Shown: piece by piece, positions 49,033 through 56,005 of the stretch
Position numbering within the stretch: the stretch's first letter is position 1
How the letters are laid out: each line of letters opens with the position of its first letter
Source of the DNA: Amycolatopsis bullii
GTDB taxonomy: Bacteria; Actinomycetota; Actinomycetes; Mycobacteriales; Pseudonocardiaceae
Direction: 5' to 3'
Assembly: GCF_014654205.1 (NCBI RefSeq)
Contig: NZ_BNAW01000001.1
Location: 472,642-536,641, forward strand
Length of the DNA stretch: 64,000 nucleotides
Notes under the pieces: generated by a model
Seen by the model: only the letters and a program-made list of their open reading frames with translations
What the model was told of the DNA's origin: nothing
Databases searched by the model: none
Made by a program: the position numbers and the translations under genes

Positions 49033-49196
49033 CACCGACCACCCCGCTTCACGTCGAGGTCCAGCGGCAGCATCCCCAGACAGGGAGCGCACTTGGTCTC
49101 GCCGGGCAAGAGTTTGGCGAAGCGTTTGCAGGAGGCGCAGCGCGTTCGGGTGACCCCCGTTGACGCTCGCCGGTTGGCGTCGTTTAGCGTTGTCAT
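49032..49196 (-). CDS. 54-residue CxxC-CxxC zinc-ribbon-like protein
   Basis: The small gene reads MTTLNDANRRASTGVTRTRC and continues with CASCKRF...CAPCLGM, two CxxC pairs 18 residues apart that suggest a structural zinc site, then a basic end. ATG 49196 follows GGAAG by seven bases, and the stop overlaps the TraB start (TGATG). It is short and hidden in another frame of the TraB leader, so automatic annotation would easily miss it. Its place suggests a role in transfer or its control. Confidence 0.8.
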   Translation of the reverse strand: MTTLNDANRRASTGVTRTRCASCKRFAKLLPGETKCAPCLGMLPLDLDVKRGGR

Positions 49197-49366
49197 TGTT
49201 CACTTCCGCTGGTTGTGGACAGCGCAGGAGCGGCAAGGTTGGTAGCCAGGCACCGCTTCTGCGCCTTAACGGATCACACGCACCGCAACAGGACGTGTTT
49301 CATCACCGCACGTCATAGCGTGCGTTTTTCGCTGATACTGTTAACTTTTCGCTTGTCTACGTGCGA

Positions 49367-49618
49367 CTAATCAGCAGGCGTCCCTTCCGCCTGAAGCTCC
49401 GCCGAGATCTCACCTGCCTTCCGCTCCTCGTATCCCGCCCAGTACAACGCCTCGTGATGGTGACCCCGGTCGACATCGGCGACGGCCTTGTACAACCGTG
49501 CGTTGCCGAGCCGGAACGCCAGCCACGCCGACGGGTTCGCATCCTTCGGTGGCCGGCGGTCCATCACGACCTCGTGGGCGTCGCGCAACGTCTTCGGCTC
49601 ACCCCTGCGCACGGTCAC
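49367..49618 (-). CDS. small AICE protein (AMED_5909-like)
   Basis: The 83-residue soluble protein has TLRDAHEVVMDRRPPKDANP, then ARLYKAVADVDRGHHHEALYWAGYEERKAG, a pattern I associate, from memory only, with the AMED_5909 family of small Amycolatopsis element proteins. The function is unknown. GTG 49618 overlaps upstream frames by a few bases. About 170 bases without a gene follow before the zinc-ribbon gene; they contain a CGCACG/CGTGCG hairpin with a T-run (49307-49329). Confidence 0.7.
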   Translation of the reverse strand: MTVRRGEPKTLRDAHEVVMDRRPPKDANPSAWLAFRLGNARLYKAVADVDRGHHHEALYWAGYEERKAGEISAELQAEGTPAD

Positions 49619-49865
49619 GCCTCTCCGCGCGGCCTTCCAGCAGCGCCGCCAGGTCCTGGGCGTGGTCGCGGAGCCGGCGAAGGAACACCGCGCACCCCGT
49701 CCACGCGGTCTGGTCCTCCGGCGGCACCAGCGTCACCACGCACAGCCCACCAGCCAGCACCAGAACCGGCGGATGCGACGCGCCCGTCCCGGTCTCCTCC
49801 ACCGTCACCTCGGTACCCGCGCCCACCGTCCAGCGCAGCCCCAGCCCGTCCCACGTTGCCGTCAT
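49599..49865 (-). CDS. hypothetical AICE protein, 88 residues
   Basis: This frame encodes MTATWDGLGLRWTVGAGTEV, a beta-rich half (PPVLVLAGGLCVVTLVPPE) and a helical end (VFLRRLRDHAQDLAALLEGRAE). Its composition looks like real protein, whereas the overlapping frame across the same bases is glycine-rich and improbable. It starts inside the preceding gene and overlaps the following one by 20 bases. Confidence 0.6.
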   Translation of the reverse strand: MTATWDGLGLRWTVGAGTEVTVEETGTGASHPPVLVLAGGLCVVTLVPPEDQTAWTGCAVFLRRLRDHAQDLAALLEGRAERRDRAQG

Positions 49866-50115
49866 GCGATTCCCATTCCCGGGCCAGGTCGGCGAACCCC
49901 TCGGCCGCCGACTCCAACGCCGCCACACACCACCACGGCAACCCGCGCACCTGCGCCAGCTCGTGCCACGCCCGCGACACCCGCCGAGCAGCATTCGCCG
50001 TGTTCGTCGCACTCACCGGCGACAACACCGCACGGCCGTGCTCCCACGCGGTCATGTAGTCCCGATACGCCTGCTCCCACGCCTCGACCCGCTCGCGGAA
50101 GCCCATCCCTGTCAC
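49615..50115 (-). CDS. hypothetical AICE protein, only the first ~85 residues convincing
   Basis: The start (GTG 50115, overlapping the Pra stop as GTGA) and the helical N-terminus FRERVEAWEQAYRDYMTAWEHG to WCVAALESAAEGFADLAREW look genuine. Beyond about 49860 the frame becomes glycine/arginine-rich and coincides with the shadow of the better 88-residue gene. Either the gene lost its proper stop through a small indel, or two genes overlap heavily. Function unknown. Confidence 0.5.
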   Translation of the reverse strand: MTGMGFRERVEAWEQAYRDYMTAWEHGRAVLSPVSATNTANAARRVSRAWHELAQVRGLPWWCVAALESAAEGFADLAREWESHDGNVGRAGAALDGGRGYRGDGGGDRDGRVASAGSGAGWWAVRGDAGAAGGPDRVDGVRGVPSPAPRPRPGPGGAAGRPRGEA

Positions 50116-50567
50116 GCCGCCTTCGCCGTCTCACCGGACCCACCGGACCCACCGGACCGAGACGACTTGCTCGCGGCCTGCTTGAACCCGGTCGCCCGGA
50201 ACACGTAGGACTGGTACTTGAACTCGCCCTGACCAGCCACGCGCGGCTCCGCCGTGAGGCCGTCCAGCTCGATCGGCCGCATCCCCGGCAGCGCTTCCGA
50301 CGTGGTCGGGACCGGCTGGACGTCGGCGAGAAGGGTGATCTCGAAGGAGGCTCGCTTGGCGCGGGTCTCGGCCGGGTCGGTGACCATGACCTTCCACTGG
50401 CGCTTACCGGTCACCTCGTCAACTCGTTGCCGCACCGGACGATTGGCGGCCCGGTCCTCACGCGACTGGTACTCGTTGTCCGGCGACACCTCGCCCACCA
50501 TCACCAAGCCCTGCGGAAACGCGTCGTCGAAGTCGATCCCGAACCGGTGTCCCTTATCGATAGCCAT
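50112..50567 (-). CDS. pra: Pra-like activator of AICE replication, integration and excision
   Basis: The 151-residue protein fits the Pra family of pSAM2-type elements: an N-terminal FGIDFDDAFPQGLVMVGEVSPDNEY, then VTGKRQWKVMVTDPAE, and LPGMRPIELDGLTAEPRV. In pSAM2, Pra switches on rep, xis and int and so triggers excision and replication. Here it heads the run of overlapping leftward genes that ends with int, which fits that job. ATG 50567 follows AAGGGA. The C-terminus is a Ser/Gly linker-like tail. Confidence 0.82.
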   Translation of the reverse strand: MAIDKGHRFGIDFDDAFPQGLVMVGEVSPDNEYQSREDRAANRPVRQRVDEVTGKRQWKVMVTDPAETRAKRASFEITLLADVQPVPTTSEALPGMRPIELDGLTAEPRVAGQGEFKYQSYVFRATGFKQAASKSSRSGGSGGSGETAKAA

Positions 50568-50589
50568 GCTGAATCCCTTGTGTTGTCTG

Positions 50590-50814
50590 TTAGTTGGTTT
50601 CTTCGGGCGGTTCTCCGCCTCGTGCTGCTGCGGCGTCCAGTGCCGCGCTCACCTCGTCCAGTTCCCTTCGCAGTAAGGCGATGGCGTCGGAGTCCACGAG
50701 CAGGACCACCGGGAACGCCTTGCCGAACCGGACTTCCGCGCGGTTTGCGTACGTCAGCGCCCGGACACGAATCGGCAGATCAGCCGTGACGTGGATCTGA
50801 ACCGTGTCGCGCAT
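50590..50814 (-). CDS. hypothetical AICE protein, 74 residues
   Basis: This small protein has a beta-rich first half (TVQIHVTADLPIRVRALTYANRAEVRF, FPVVLLVDSD) and an acidic helical end (AIALLRRELDEVSAALDAAAA). It lies upstream of pra in the same direction, 22 bases away. I do not recognise a family. Confidence 0.6.
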   Translation of the reverse strand: MRDTVQIHVTADLPIRVRALTYANRAEVRFGKAFPVVLLVDSDAIALLRRELDEVSAALDAAAARGGEPPEETN

Positions 50815-50826
50815 GCCACGCCGCGC

Positions 50827-50898
50827 CTACGCCGCACGTCGGCGAGGTACCGCCCGCTTGTCCAAGCCAGCCGGCCGGATGGCGGTTGCAATCGTCAC
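50827..50898 (-). CDS. possible 23-residue leader peptide or microprotein
   Basis: GTG 50898 sits five bases after a perfect GAGGAGG and opens a basic 23-codon frame, MTIATAIRPAGLDKRAVPRR plus three residues. It is the first frame of the leftward AICE operon and ends 12 bases before the next gene. The strong ribosome site is the main evidence; it might be a real small protein or a leader that sets translation of the operon. Confidence 0.4.
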   Translation of the reverse strand: MTIATAIRPAGLDKRAVPRRRAA

Positions 50899-50968
50899 GC
50901 CTACCTCCTCGGTGTCCTGGCCACCGGGCATGCCCCGGCAACCTGACACCCAGACTCCGCCAAAACGC

Positions 50969-51040
50969 GGGACGTGATCACCACGTGGCGGGACATCTTG
51001 GGACGTCCCTGGTACCGTCGAAGACGTCCCTACACGTCCC
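50969..51040. promoter_or_regulatory. operator array of six GGGACGT half-sites in the AICE control region
   Basis: GGGACGT-type half-sites occur on the plus strand at 50969, 50990 (GGGACAT) and 51000, and inverted as ACGTCCC at 51003, 51024 and 51034. Both triplets have spacings of 21 and 10 bases, about two turns and one turn of DNA, and the central pair forms the palindrome GGGACGTCCC. The array lies between the leftward pra operon and the rightward XRE regulator, so that regulator probably binds here to hold the element quiescent. Confidence 0.75.
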
Positions 51041-51051
51041 AAGGGGTGCCG

Positions 51052-51795
51052 ATGCCGAACGAACGCCTGCGTGACGCGCTGCTGCGCAACGGCCTGACGT
51101 TGGAGCAGGTCGCCAAGGCTGTCGGGGTCGATCAGAAGACGGTCGAGCGCTGGATCACCAAGAACCGGACGCCCTACCCCAAGCACCGGCACAAGATCGC
51201 CGCGATGGCGCGCGAGTCAGAGACCTATCTGTGGCCGGACTCCGTCGCCCCGGAGCGCAAGGCAGAGACGGCCGCCGCCGAGCTGGTGCAGGTTTTCCCA
51301 CACCGCAACGCCGTCCCCGTCGAGCTGTGGGACCGGCTGATCAAGGAAGCATCGCAGACCGTCGAAATCCTGGTCCACGCTGCGTTGTTCCTGGTGGAAC
51401 GCCCGCGGTTCATCAAGGACCTGGCAGCCAAGGCAGAGACCGGCGCGAGGATTCGGCTCGCGTTCGGAGACCCCGAGGGTGACAGCGTCGCACTGCGCGG
51501 CGAGGAAGAGCAGCTCGGCGACGGGACACTTGCGGCGCGCATCCGCAACGCCCTGGCGTTCTACCGGCCACTGGTCGGAGTCGACGGCGTGGAGATGCGG
51601 TTCCACAACACGACGCTCTACAACTCGGTCTTCCGGTTCGACGACGAGATGATCATCAACACGCACGTGTACGGCTTCCAGGGCGCCCACGCCCCATCCC
51701 TCCACCTGCGGAGACTGTCCGCCGGGGACCTCTTCGAGACCTACTCAGAGAGCTTCGAGTCAGTCTGGAACCTCGCCAAGCCGGCCACCTTCTAG
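51052..51795 (+). CDS. XRE-type regulator with a C-terminal DUF5919/PLD-like domain
   Basis: The 247-residue protein has an N-terminal helix-turn-helix (LRDALLRNGLTLEQVAKAVGVDQKTVERWITKNRTPYP) and a C-terminal domain from about residue 85 (LIKEASQTVEILVHAALFLVE, then ARIRLAFGDPEG, FHNTTLYNSVFRFDDEMIINTHVYG) that I would place in DUF5919, related to phospholipase D folds. ATG 51052 follows AAGGGG by five bases. It faces the pra operon across the GGGACGT array and is followed after eight bases by the Nudix gene. A role like KorSA, the repressor of pSAM2, is inferred. Confidence 0.8.
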   Translation: MPNERLRDALLRNGLTLEQVAKAVGVDQKTVERWITKNRTPYPKHRHKIAAMARESETYLWPDSVAPERKAETAAAELVQVFPHRNAVPVELWDRLIKEASQTVEILVHAALFLVERPRFIKDLAAKAETGARIRLAFGDPEGDSVALRGEEEQLGDGTLAARIRNALAFYRPLVGVDGVEMRFHNTTLYNSVFRFDDEMIINTHVYGFQGAHAPSLHLRRLSAGDLFETYSESFESVWNLAKPATF

Positions 51796-51803
51796 GAGGC
51801 AGC

Positions 51804-52274
51804 ATGACCCGAGTCGACTACTACAACGACCCGAACGCACCCAAGGCCAACAGCATCGCCGTCGCAGTATCAGCGTTCATCCAGGACGACGAAGGCCGGA
51901 TCTTGATGATCCGGCGCACGGACAACGACCTGTACTCCATCCCAGGTGGCCAACTAGAGCTCGGCGAGACGCTCGCCGAAGCAGCGGTCCGAGAAGTTCG
52001 GGAGGAAACAGGCATCTCATGCGAGGTCACAAGCGTGATCGGTCTGTACTCAGATCCTAAACATGTCATCGTTTACGACGACGGCGAGATTCGACAAGAA
52101 TTCTCTATCTGCTTTCGTGCATCACCCATTAGTGGCGAACTGACCACTAGCAATGAGAGCAGAGAAGTTCTTTGGGTCCCTCCAGCGAGGGTTAAAGACT
52201 TGAAGGTACACCCCTCAATCTCTCTCCGCATTGGACATGCTCTCAGACTCAGCACGGAAACCTTCTTCTCATAA
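51804..52274 (+). CDS. Nudix hydrolase, possible Pif-like transfer-immunity factor
   Basis: The 156-residue protein has a perfect Nudix box, GGQLELGETLAEAAVREVREETGI (about residues 48-71), with the metal-binding REVREE. In the AICE pSAM2 the immunity protein Pif carries a Nudix motif and blocks redundant transfer between cells that already hold the element; a similar role is plausible here. It is co-transcribed with the XRE regulator. The second half of the gene (from about 52040) is clearly poorer in GC than the first, so the low-GC block that holds the cargo operon begins inside this gene. Confidence 0.85.
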   Translation: MTRVDYYNDPNAPKANSIAVAVSAFIQDDEGRILMIRRTDNDLYSIPGGQLELGETLAEAAVREVREETGISCEVTSVIGLYSDPKHVIVYDDGEIRQEFSICFRASPISGELTTSNESREVLWVPPARVKDLKVHPSISLRIGHALRLSTETFFS

Positions 52275-52281
52275 GCATCAG

Positions 52282-53145
52282 CTACCAATCCTGTCTTTCC
52301 GCTATGTCTTCACGCTTGTCTTCGACAAGATCGACCAACTCTTTGACACTTGCAGTCAGTTCATGATGACCGTCAGAACCCGAGTAGCGCAGAAGCCTGA
52401 TATTCATGTTCGACTTTATTGACACATCAAGGTCCGTGCTAATTTCACCTTCTGGCGACGTCATGTAATGCACCGGAGCCGACGGTTGATTGTGCGCATG
52501 CTCCTCAAGAAAGAGTCGCAGGTCGGGATCATTTAGACCGCACCCTAGAAAAACGAAGGTGTGAGTCAGAAAAAGAGCGTCGACCAGATTTTGAAAGCCG
52601 CGGTAACGGTGACGAACTAGCGCGTAGTCACCCCGAGTAAAGACCGTCTTTGACGGCTCGTCGATACTTCCATGAACCTTGACCACAGCGCGGTAATTAC
52701 GCCTCATCACAAGCGGCGTGTCGTCATCGTAGTAGTTTTTAACTACCGTGTCGCCCTGAGTTTCATTTAAAGCATAAACATCAAATATCTTGTCGAAATT
52801 CTGAGTTAAGACTAGGCGACAGTCGAGCTGAAATAGCGACTTATGAATATCAGCTGCCCGATATCGAGGGCGCGAGAACTCATTCGCGAGAATTTCGTTC
52901 CATTGGTCAGCCAACCTGACTTTCAGCAACTCGCATGCCGTAAGGTAGTCCTTAGACTTGAGTAGTTCTTGTATTACCTCTTTGCCATCCTCGCATTTAT
53001 CTAGACAGGCCAGCAGGAATTGCTCCCAATTCGGAGGGCGCTTGCCGTTGTCTGCGACAGAGTTGGCCGACACCCCGGCACCCAGGAAGAGAACAGCCTT
53101 GCGTCTAGCGACATCTTCAATCAACTCGCTTGGCCATTTGATCAT
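52282..53145 (-). CDS. stand-alone SIR2-domain protein (putative NAD-consuming effector)
   Basis: The 287-residue protein is a SIR2_2-type domain with little else. The NAD-binding motifs are visible: VLFLGAGVSANS near residue 18, LTQNFDKIFD near 112, the catalytic histidine in VKVHGSID near 155, and FLGCGLNDPDL near 200. The PDFR motif and zinc cysteines of true deacetylases are absent. Such SIR2 domains in bacterial defence systems (Thoeris ThsA, DSR, SIR2-Argonaute) degrade NAD on infection. It overlaps the upstream ParA gene (ATGA) and converges on the Nudix gene with a seven-base gap. GC content is low compared with neighbours. Confidence 0.88.
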   Translation of the reverse strand: MIKWPSELIEDVARRKAVLFLGAGVSANSVADNGKRPPNWEQFLLACLDKCEDGKEVIQELLKSKDYLTACELLKVRLADQWNEILANEFSRPRYRAADIHKSLFQLDCRLVLTQNFDKIFDVYALNETQGDTVVKNYYDDDTPLVMRRNYRAVVKVHGSIDEPSKTVFTRGDYALVRHRYRGFQNLVDALFLTHTFVFLGCGLNDPDLRLFLEEHAHNQPSAPVHYMTSPEGEISTDLDVSIKSNMNIRLLRYSGSDGHHELTASVKELVDLVEDKREDIAERQDW

Positions 53146-54128
53146 GAGAGTGTTCCCAGGTTACTAGTCAGCCTGTCGGCAATGTTCTGAATAATCTCGT
53201 GATATTCTTTAACCTTCGCGAAGTGAGCACCGACTACGCCATCGGCCCCACGTAGACTAAAAATTGGCTTCCTGCTGGTCTGAGACATTGGTATGAGACT
53301 GTGAAAAGTAGGAATACTACCCAAAGCAACGTCGTCCAAAGAAAGAATACTCTCATCCAGAAAGTTGTCCTTGATCTTACCTGCGACTTCATTCATGATA
53401 TTGTCGTAGGCTCTAACCGGTCGACGCTCCCCATCGGCATTCCTCTTTGCCGTGTACTGCTGTGTCACATACCCAAGGAACTGCAGCTTCCACCGCGGAT
53501 CTTTGACCTCAAGGTCGTCTTTATTCTCGTTTTGCGCGAGACCATTATGCAGTTGCTTTCTCCAGTTTTTGATAGAGATAGCAATATTATCAATAGCGCG
53601 CAAACTGAAAATGTCGATTGACATGGGCGTAACGAAGAAGTCGGCACCTATTAGCACGGAGCGATTTATAGCGCCCAGCGAAGGGCCCATATCAAACATA
53701 ACGAGGTCGTAGTCTTGACACCTCTCGAGTAGTTGCGTGAATGCGAAGCTTGTTCTCAACCCCCGGGTTTCACCTCCTCGCGCTTGCGCCCAATCACTCG
53801 CTAGGACATCTTCGGTCAAAGCTAGGCGTGGGTCCCCCGGAATAACATCGACGCCAAAGGCTTTAGAAAACGTCGGACTCAACTCGTTCGAAAATCCTTT
53901 ACCAAGCGCGAGAGGCTTGATGATGCTGTCGACCGTGAAGTTATCTTGCTCGTAGATGTTATCAACGTCTTCATCACTGAAGATGTTTTGAGTTGCGTTG
54001 CATTGCGGATCGGCATCCACAACAAGGACACGCTGCCCTCTTTCGAGCGCCAAGAATCCAGCCAGGTTACAAAGGAGAGTGGTCTTCCCCACGCCTCCTT
54101 TGTTGTTGAACACTGCAATAGACTTCAC
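53142..54128 (-). CDS. ParA-like ATPase paired with the SIR2 gene
   Basis: This 328-residue ParA/MinD-superfamily ATPase has the deviant Walker A KGGVGKTT near residue 10, VLVVDADPQCNATQN (A' motif region) and the Walker B-like DLVMFDMGPSLGAINRS. A long insert (about 185-240, NWRKQLHNGLAQNENKDDLEV) and a C-terminal part unlike plasmid ParA are present. No ParB gene or obvious parS cluster is nearby; its partner is the SIR2 gene it overlaps. GTG 54128 follows AAGGAG by nine bases. The gene is AT-richer than the AICE core, a sign of separate acquisition. Function in partition or defence is open. Confidence 0.85.
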   Translation of the reverse strand: MKSIAVFNNKGGVGKTTLLCNLAGFLALERGQRVLVVDADPQCNATQNIFSDEDVDNIYEQDNFTVDSIIKPLALGKGFSNELSPTFSKAFGVDVIPGDPRLALTEDVLASDWAQARGGETRGLRTSFAFTQLLERCQDYDLVMFDMGPSLGAINRSVLIGADFFVTPMSIDIFSLRAIDNIAISIKNWRKQLHNGLAQNENKDDLEVKDPRWKLQFLGYVTQQYTAKRNADGERRPVRAYDNIMNEVAGKIKDNFLDESILSLDDVALGSIPTFHSLIPMSQTSRKPIFSLRGADGVVGAHFAKVKEYHEIIQNIADRLTSNLGTLS

Positions 54129-54815
54129 AGCTTAAGTCTCCTTGAGTACTACAGGACTGCCGAACTTGGCTCTATGGGATCAAGGGCGCGCCGCCGGTGG
54201 CGGCGCGCCTGTCGCCTATGCAGCCCCTCGCCTTGGCGGCCGCATCCGCTTCCGACACGGCGGGCTGCCGCTCCGCTTCGCCCGCCGGCCGGGCGGTGCG
54301 GCCGCCAGCGGGTCACCTGGCGCAGCGCCGCACGGCGGCGGCACACGAGTTCCCTGAGCCATCCCGGCCTCCTCGACGAGCTACGAGCGGTGGTGACATT
54401 CGGGTCGCTCGTGAGTCGATCTCTGTTACGCAGGGTCGTGAGAGACCTCCATCCCGAAGCCTGATCGTGACAACGGCCGGTAGCACCGGCCGCATGGAGG
54501 CTTCGTATCGGGATGCAGGGCAGGGTGTGGCTGGGTCCGCCAGGCCGTCTCCAGGCCGTCAGAGGTCAGGAAGAGGCAAGCACCCGCGAGAACTGATGAC
54601 AGACAAAAACCGCAGCTCAGAGCACCTAGAATGCGCCAAAGTCAAGGTCAAGAAGAGGCCCGGAGCAGATCATCGCGATCTGGTCGGTCAAGCCCGACCT
54701 TGGGGACCACCGGGGGACCACACGTCGTGCGCGTCGATGAACGACCAGGCGTTTCCGCCACGCCAGTTGATCACACGCACGGACCCTGAGCTGCGAAAAC
54801 CCCGACTCCCCCGTC
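54129..54815. other. gene-poor right end of the AICE with strong hairpins
   Basis: No credible gene is seen in these 690 bases. Next to the parA promoter lies a perfect 11-bp GC hairpin with a three-base loop (54185-54209), then a very GC-rich stretch to about 54360, TCGTGAG repeats near 54410-54440 and the stem GGCCGGT/ACCGGCC (54475-54491). It may hold the origin or the clt transfer locus; neither can be assigned by eye. Confidence 0.5.
54702..54719 (+). other. right candidate integrase/excisionase arm site
   Basis: GGGGACC occurs at 54702 and 54713 (11-base step), 97 bases from the attR core, matching the left arm site in motif, step and distance. Confidence 0.6.
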
Positions 54816-54858
54816 CTGGGGGTCAAGGGGTCGCAGGTTCAAATCCTGTCAGCCCGAC
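54816..54858 (+). repeat. attR, 43-bp direct repeat at the right end of the AICE
   Basis: Identical to the 3' part of tRNA-Pro at 43235-43277. It is the displaced chromosomal 3' half of the tRNA gene after integration; no complete tRNA can be folded here because the 5' half is missing. Confidence 0.95.
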
Positions 54859-54863
54859 CGGAC

Positions 54864-54905
54864 AGCGGGTTTCCGCAGCTCACAGCTGCGGAGGCCCGCT
54901 TTTTG
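54864..54905 (+). terminator. original tRNA-Pro terminator, displaced by the element
   Basis: A 9-bp stem TCCGCAGCT/AGCTGCGGA continues, after a two-base internal loop, into AGCGGG/CCCGCT and ends in TTTTT. It lies six bases past attR, just where a tRNA terminator would be before insertion. Confidence 0.85.
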
Positions 54906-54972
54906 CTGTGGTCATGGGTGTCGTTCCGGTCTAGCACAGCGCTCGGTGACACCTTGACTGGAGGCTCTCCCC

Positions 54973-55962
54973 ATGCCGACGAATTTGACCAAACAGGGTC
55001 TGCCCAGGCCCGTGGACGACACGTGGCGTTCCTACGTCGAAGAGTGGGACCGTAGCCTGCGCGCCGCGAACCGTCCGCACACGACCCGCTACAACTACGA
55101 GCTCGCGGTCACTCAGCTCGCCGACTTCCTGGGCGGCTCCGAGCTACCGGAGTTCCTCGCGAAGATGGACATGTCCCCCGACGACGACAGCGACGCCGCA
55201 GAAGACCCGACCGACGTCGGACGCAAGCACGTCGAGTGGTTCATCGCCTGGATGATCGACAGCCGCTCCGCTTCGACGGCTCTCAACAAGTACAAGGGGG
55301 TCCAGCAGTTCTTCAACTACCTCCTCGAGTGCGAGGAGATCGATCGCCATCCGATGGAGAAGCTCAGTCAACCGAACACACCGGACAAGCTGGTGCCGGT
55401 GGTGTCCGATGACGAGCTGACCCGCCTGCTTGCTACGTGCCGAGGAAAAGGCTATCGCGACCGGCGCGACCTGGCGATCATCCGCCTCTTCCTCGACACC
55501 GGCGCCCGGCTCACAGAGGTCGCCAACCTCAAAGTCCAGGACGTTGATCTCCGACGGGACGGCATCCTCGTCCACGGCAAAGGTGACCGCCAGCGGTTCA
55601 TCCCTTTCGGCGAACACACCGGCCAAGCCATCAGCCGCTACCTCCGCACTCGCAGCCGCCACGCGGCAGCAGACCTCCCTTACCTGTTCCTCGCCGAACG
55701 CGGACGCGAGCAGCTGAAACCGAATGGCATCAAAATCATGATCCGCCGCCGCGGCAACGCCGCCGGCATCCCGCACATGCACGCTCATCGGCTCCGCCAC
55801 ACCCTGTCGCACGTCTGGCAGCGTGAACAGGGAAACGAGTCCGACCTCATGGCCATCATGGGCTGGCGCTCCCCCGAAATGCTCCGCCGCTACGGCGCGA
55901 GCGCCGCCGCTGAACGAGCAGAAAATACCCATCGAACGCTAAACCTGGGCAACCGCGTATAA
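54973..55962 (+). CDS. second tyrosine recombinase (XerD/integrase-like)
   Basis: The 329-residue recombinase has a SAM-like N-terminal domain and a catalytic domain with Arg in TGARLTEVANL, His-x-x-Arg in AHRLRHTLSHVW and Tyr in MLRRYGASAAAE. It is unrelated in detail to the AICE integrase. ATG 54973 follows GGAGG by eight bases. It sits directly beyond the displaced tRNA terminator, so before the AICE arrived it lay right next to the tRNA-Pro gene; it may be left from an older element integrated at the same site. No matching second direct repeat was found by eye. Confidence 0.85.
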   Translation: MPTNLTKQGLPRPVDDTWRSYVEEWDRSLRAANRPHTTRYNYELAVTQLADFLGGSELPEFLAKMDMSPDDDSDAAEDPTDVGRKHVEWFIAWMIDSRSASTALNKYKGVQQFFNYLLECEEIDRHPMEKLSQPNTPDKLVPVVSDDELTRLLATCRGKGYRDRRDLAIIRLFLDTGARLTEVANLKVQDVDLRRDGILVHGKGDRQRFIPFGEHTGQAISRYLRTRSRHAAADLPYLFLAERGREQLKPNGIKIMIRRRGNAAGIPHMHAHRLRHTLSHVWQREQGNESDLMAIMGWRSPEMLRRYGASAAAERAENTHRTLNLGNRV

Positions 55963-55968
55963 GCAGCG

Positions 55969-56005
55969 GTGCTGCCGCTGCTCAACCTCCGAGCAGCGGC
56001 AGCAC
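55969..56005 (+). terminator. strong terminator after the second recombinase
   Basis: A perfect 15-bp stem (GTGCTGCCGCTGCTC with its complement) and a seven-base loop begin six bases after the stop codon. Confidence 0.85.

Noticed and set aside
52282..54128. A plasmid partition (ParAB) locus
   Set aside because: No ParB-like gene or parS-like repeats are seen; the gene overlapping ParA is a SIR2-domain protein.
54864..54905. Second tRNA gene at the right end of the AICE
   Set aside because: Only the 3' 43 bases of tRNA-Pro are present; the acceptor 5' strand and D arm are missing, so it is attR plus the old terminator.
54142..54934. Open frames in the GC-rich right end of the AICE
   Set aside because: They are Arg/Ala/Pro-rich, lack ribosome sites and cross the attR repeat; the hairpins there look like regulatory or origin DNA.
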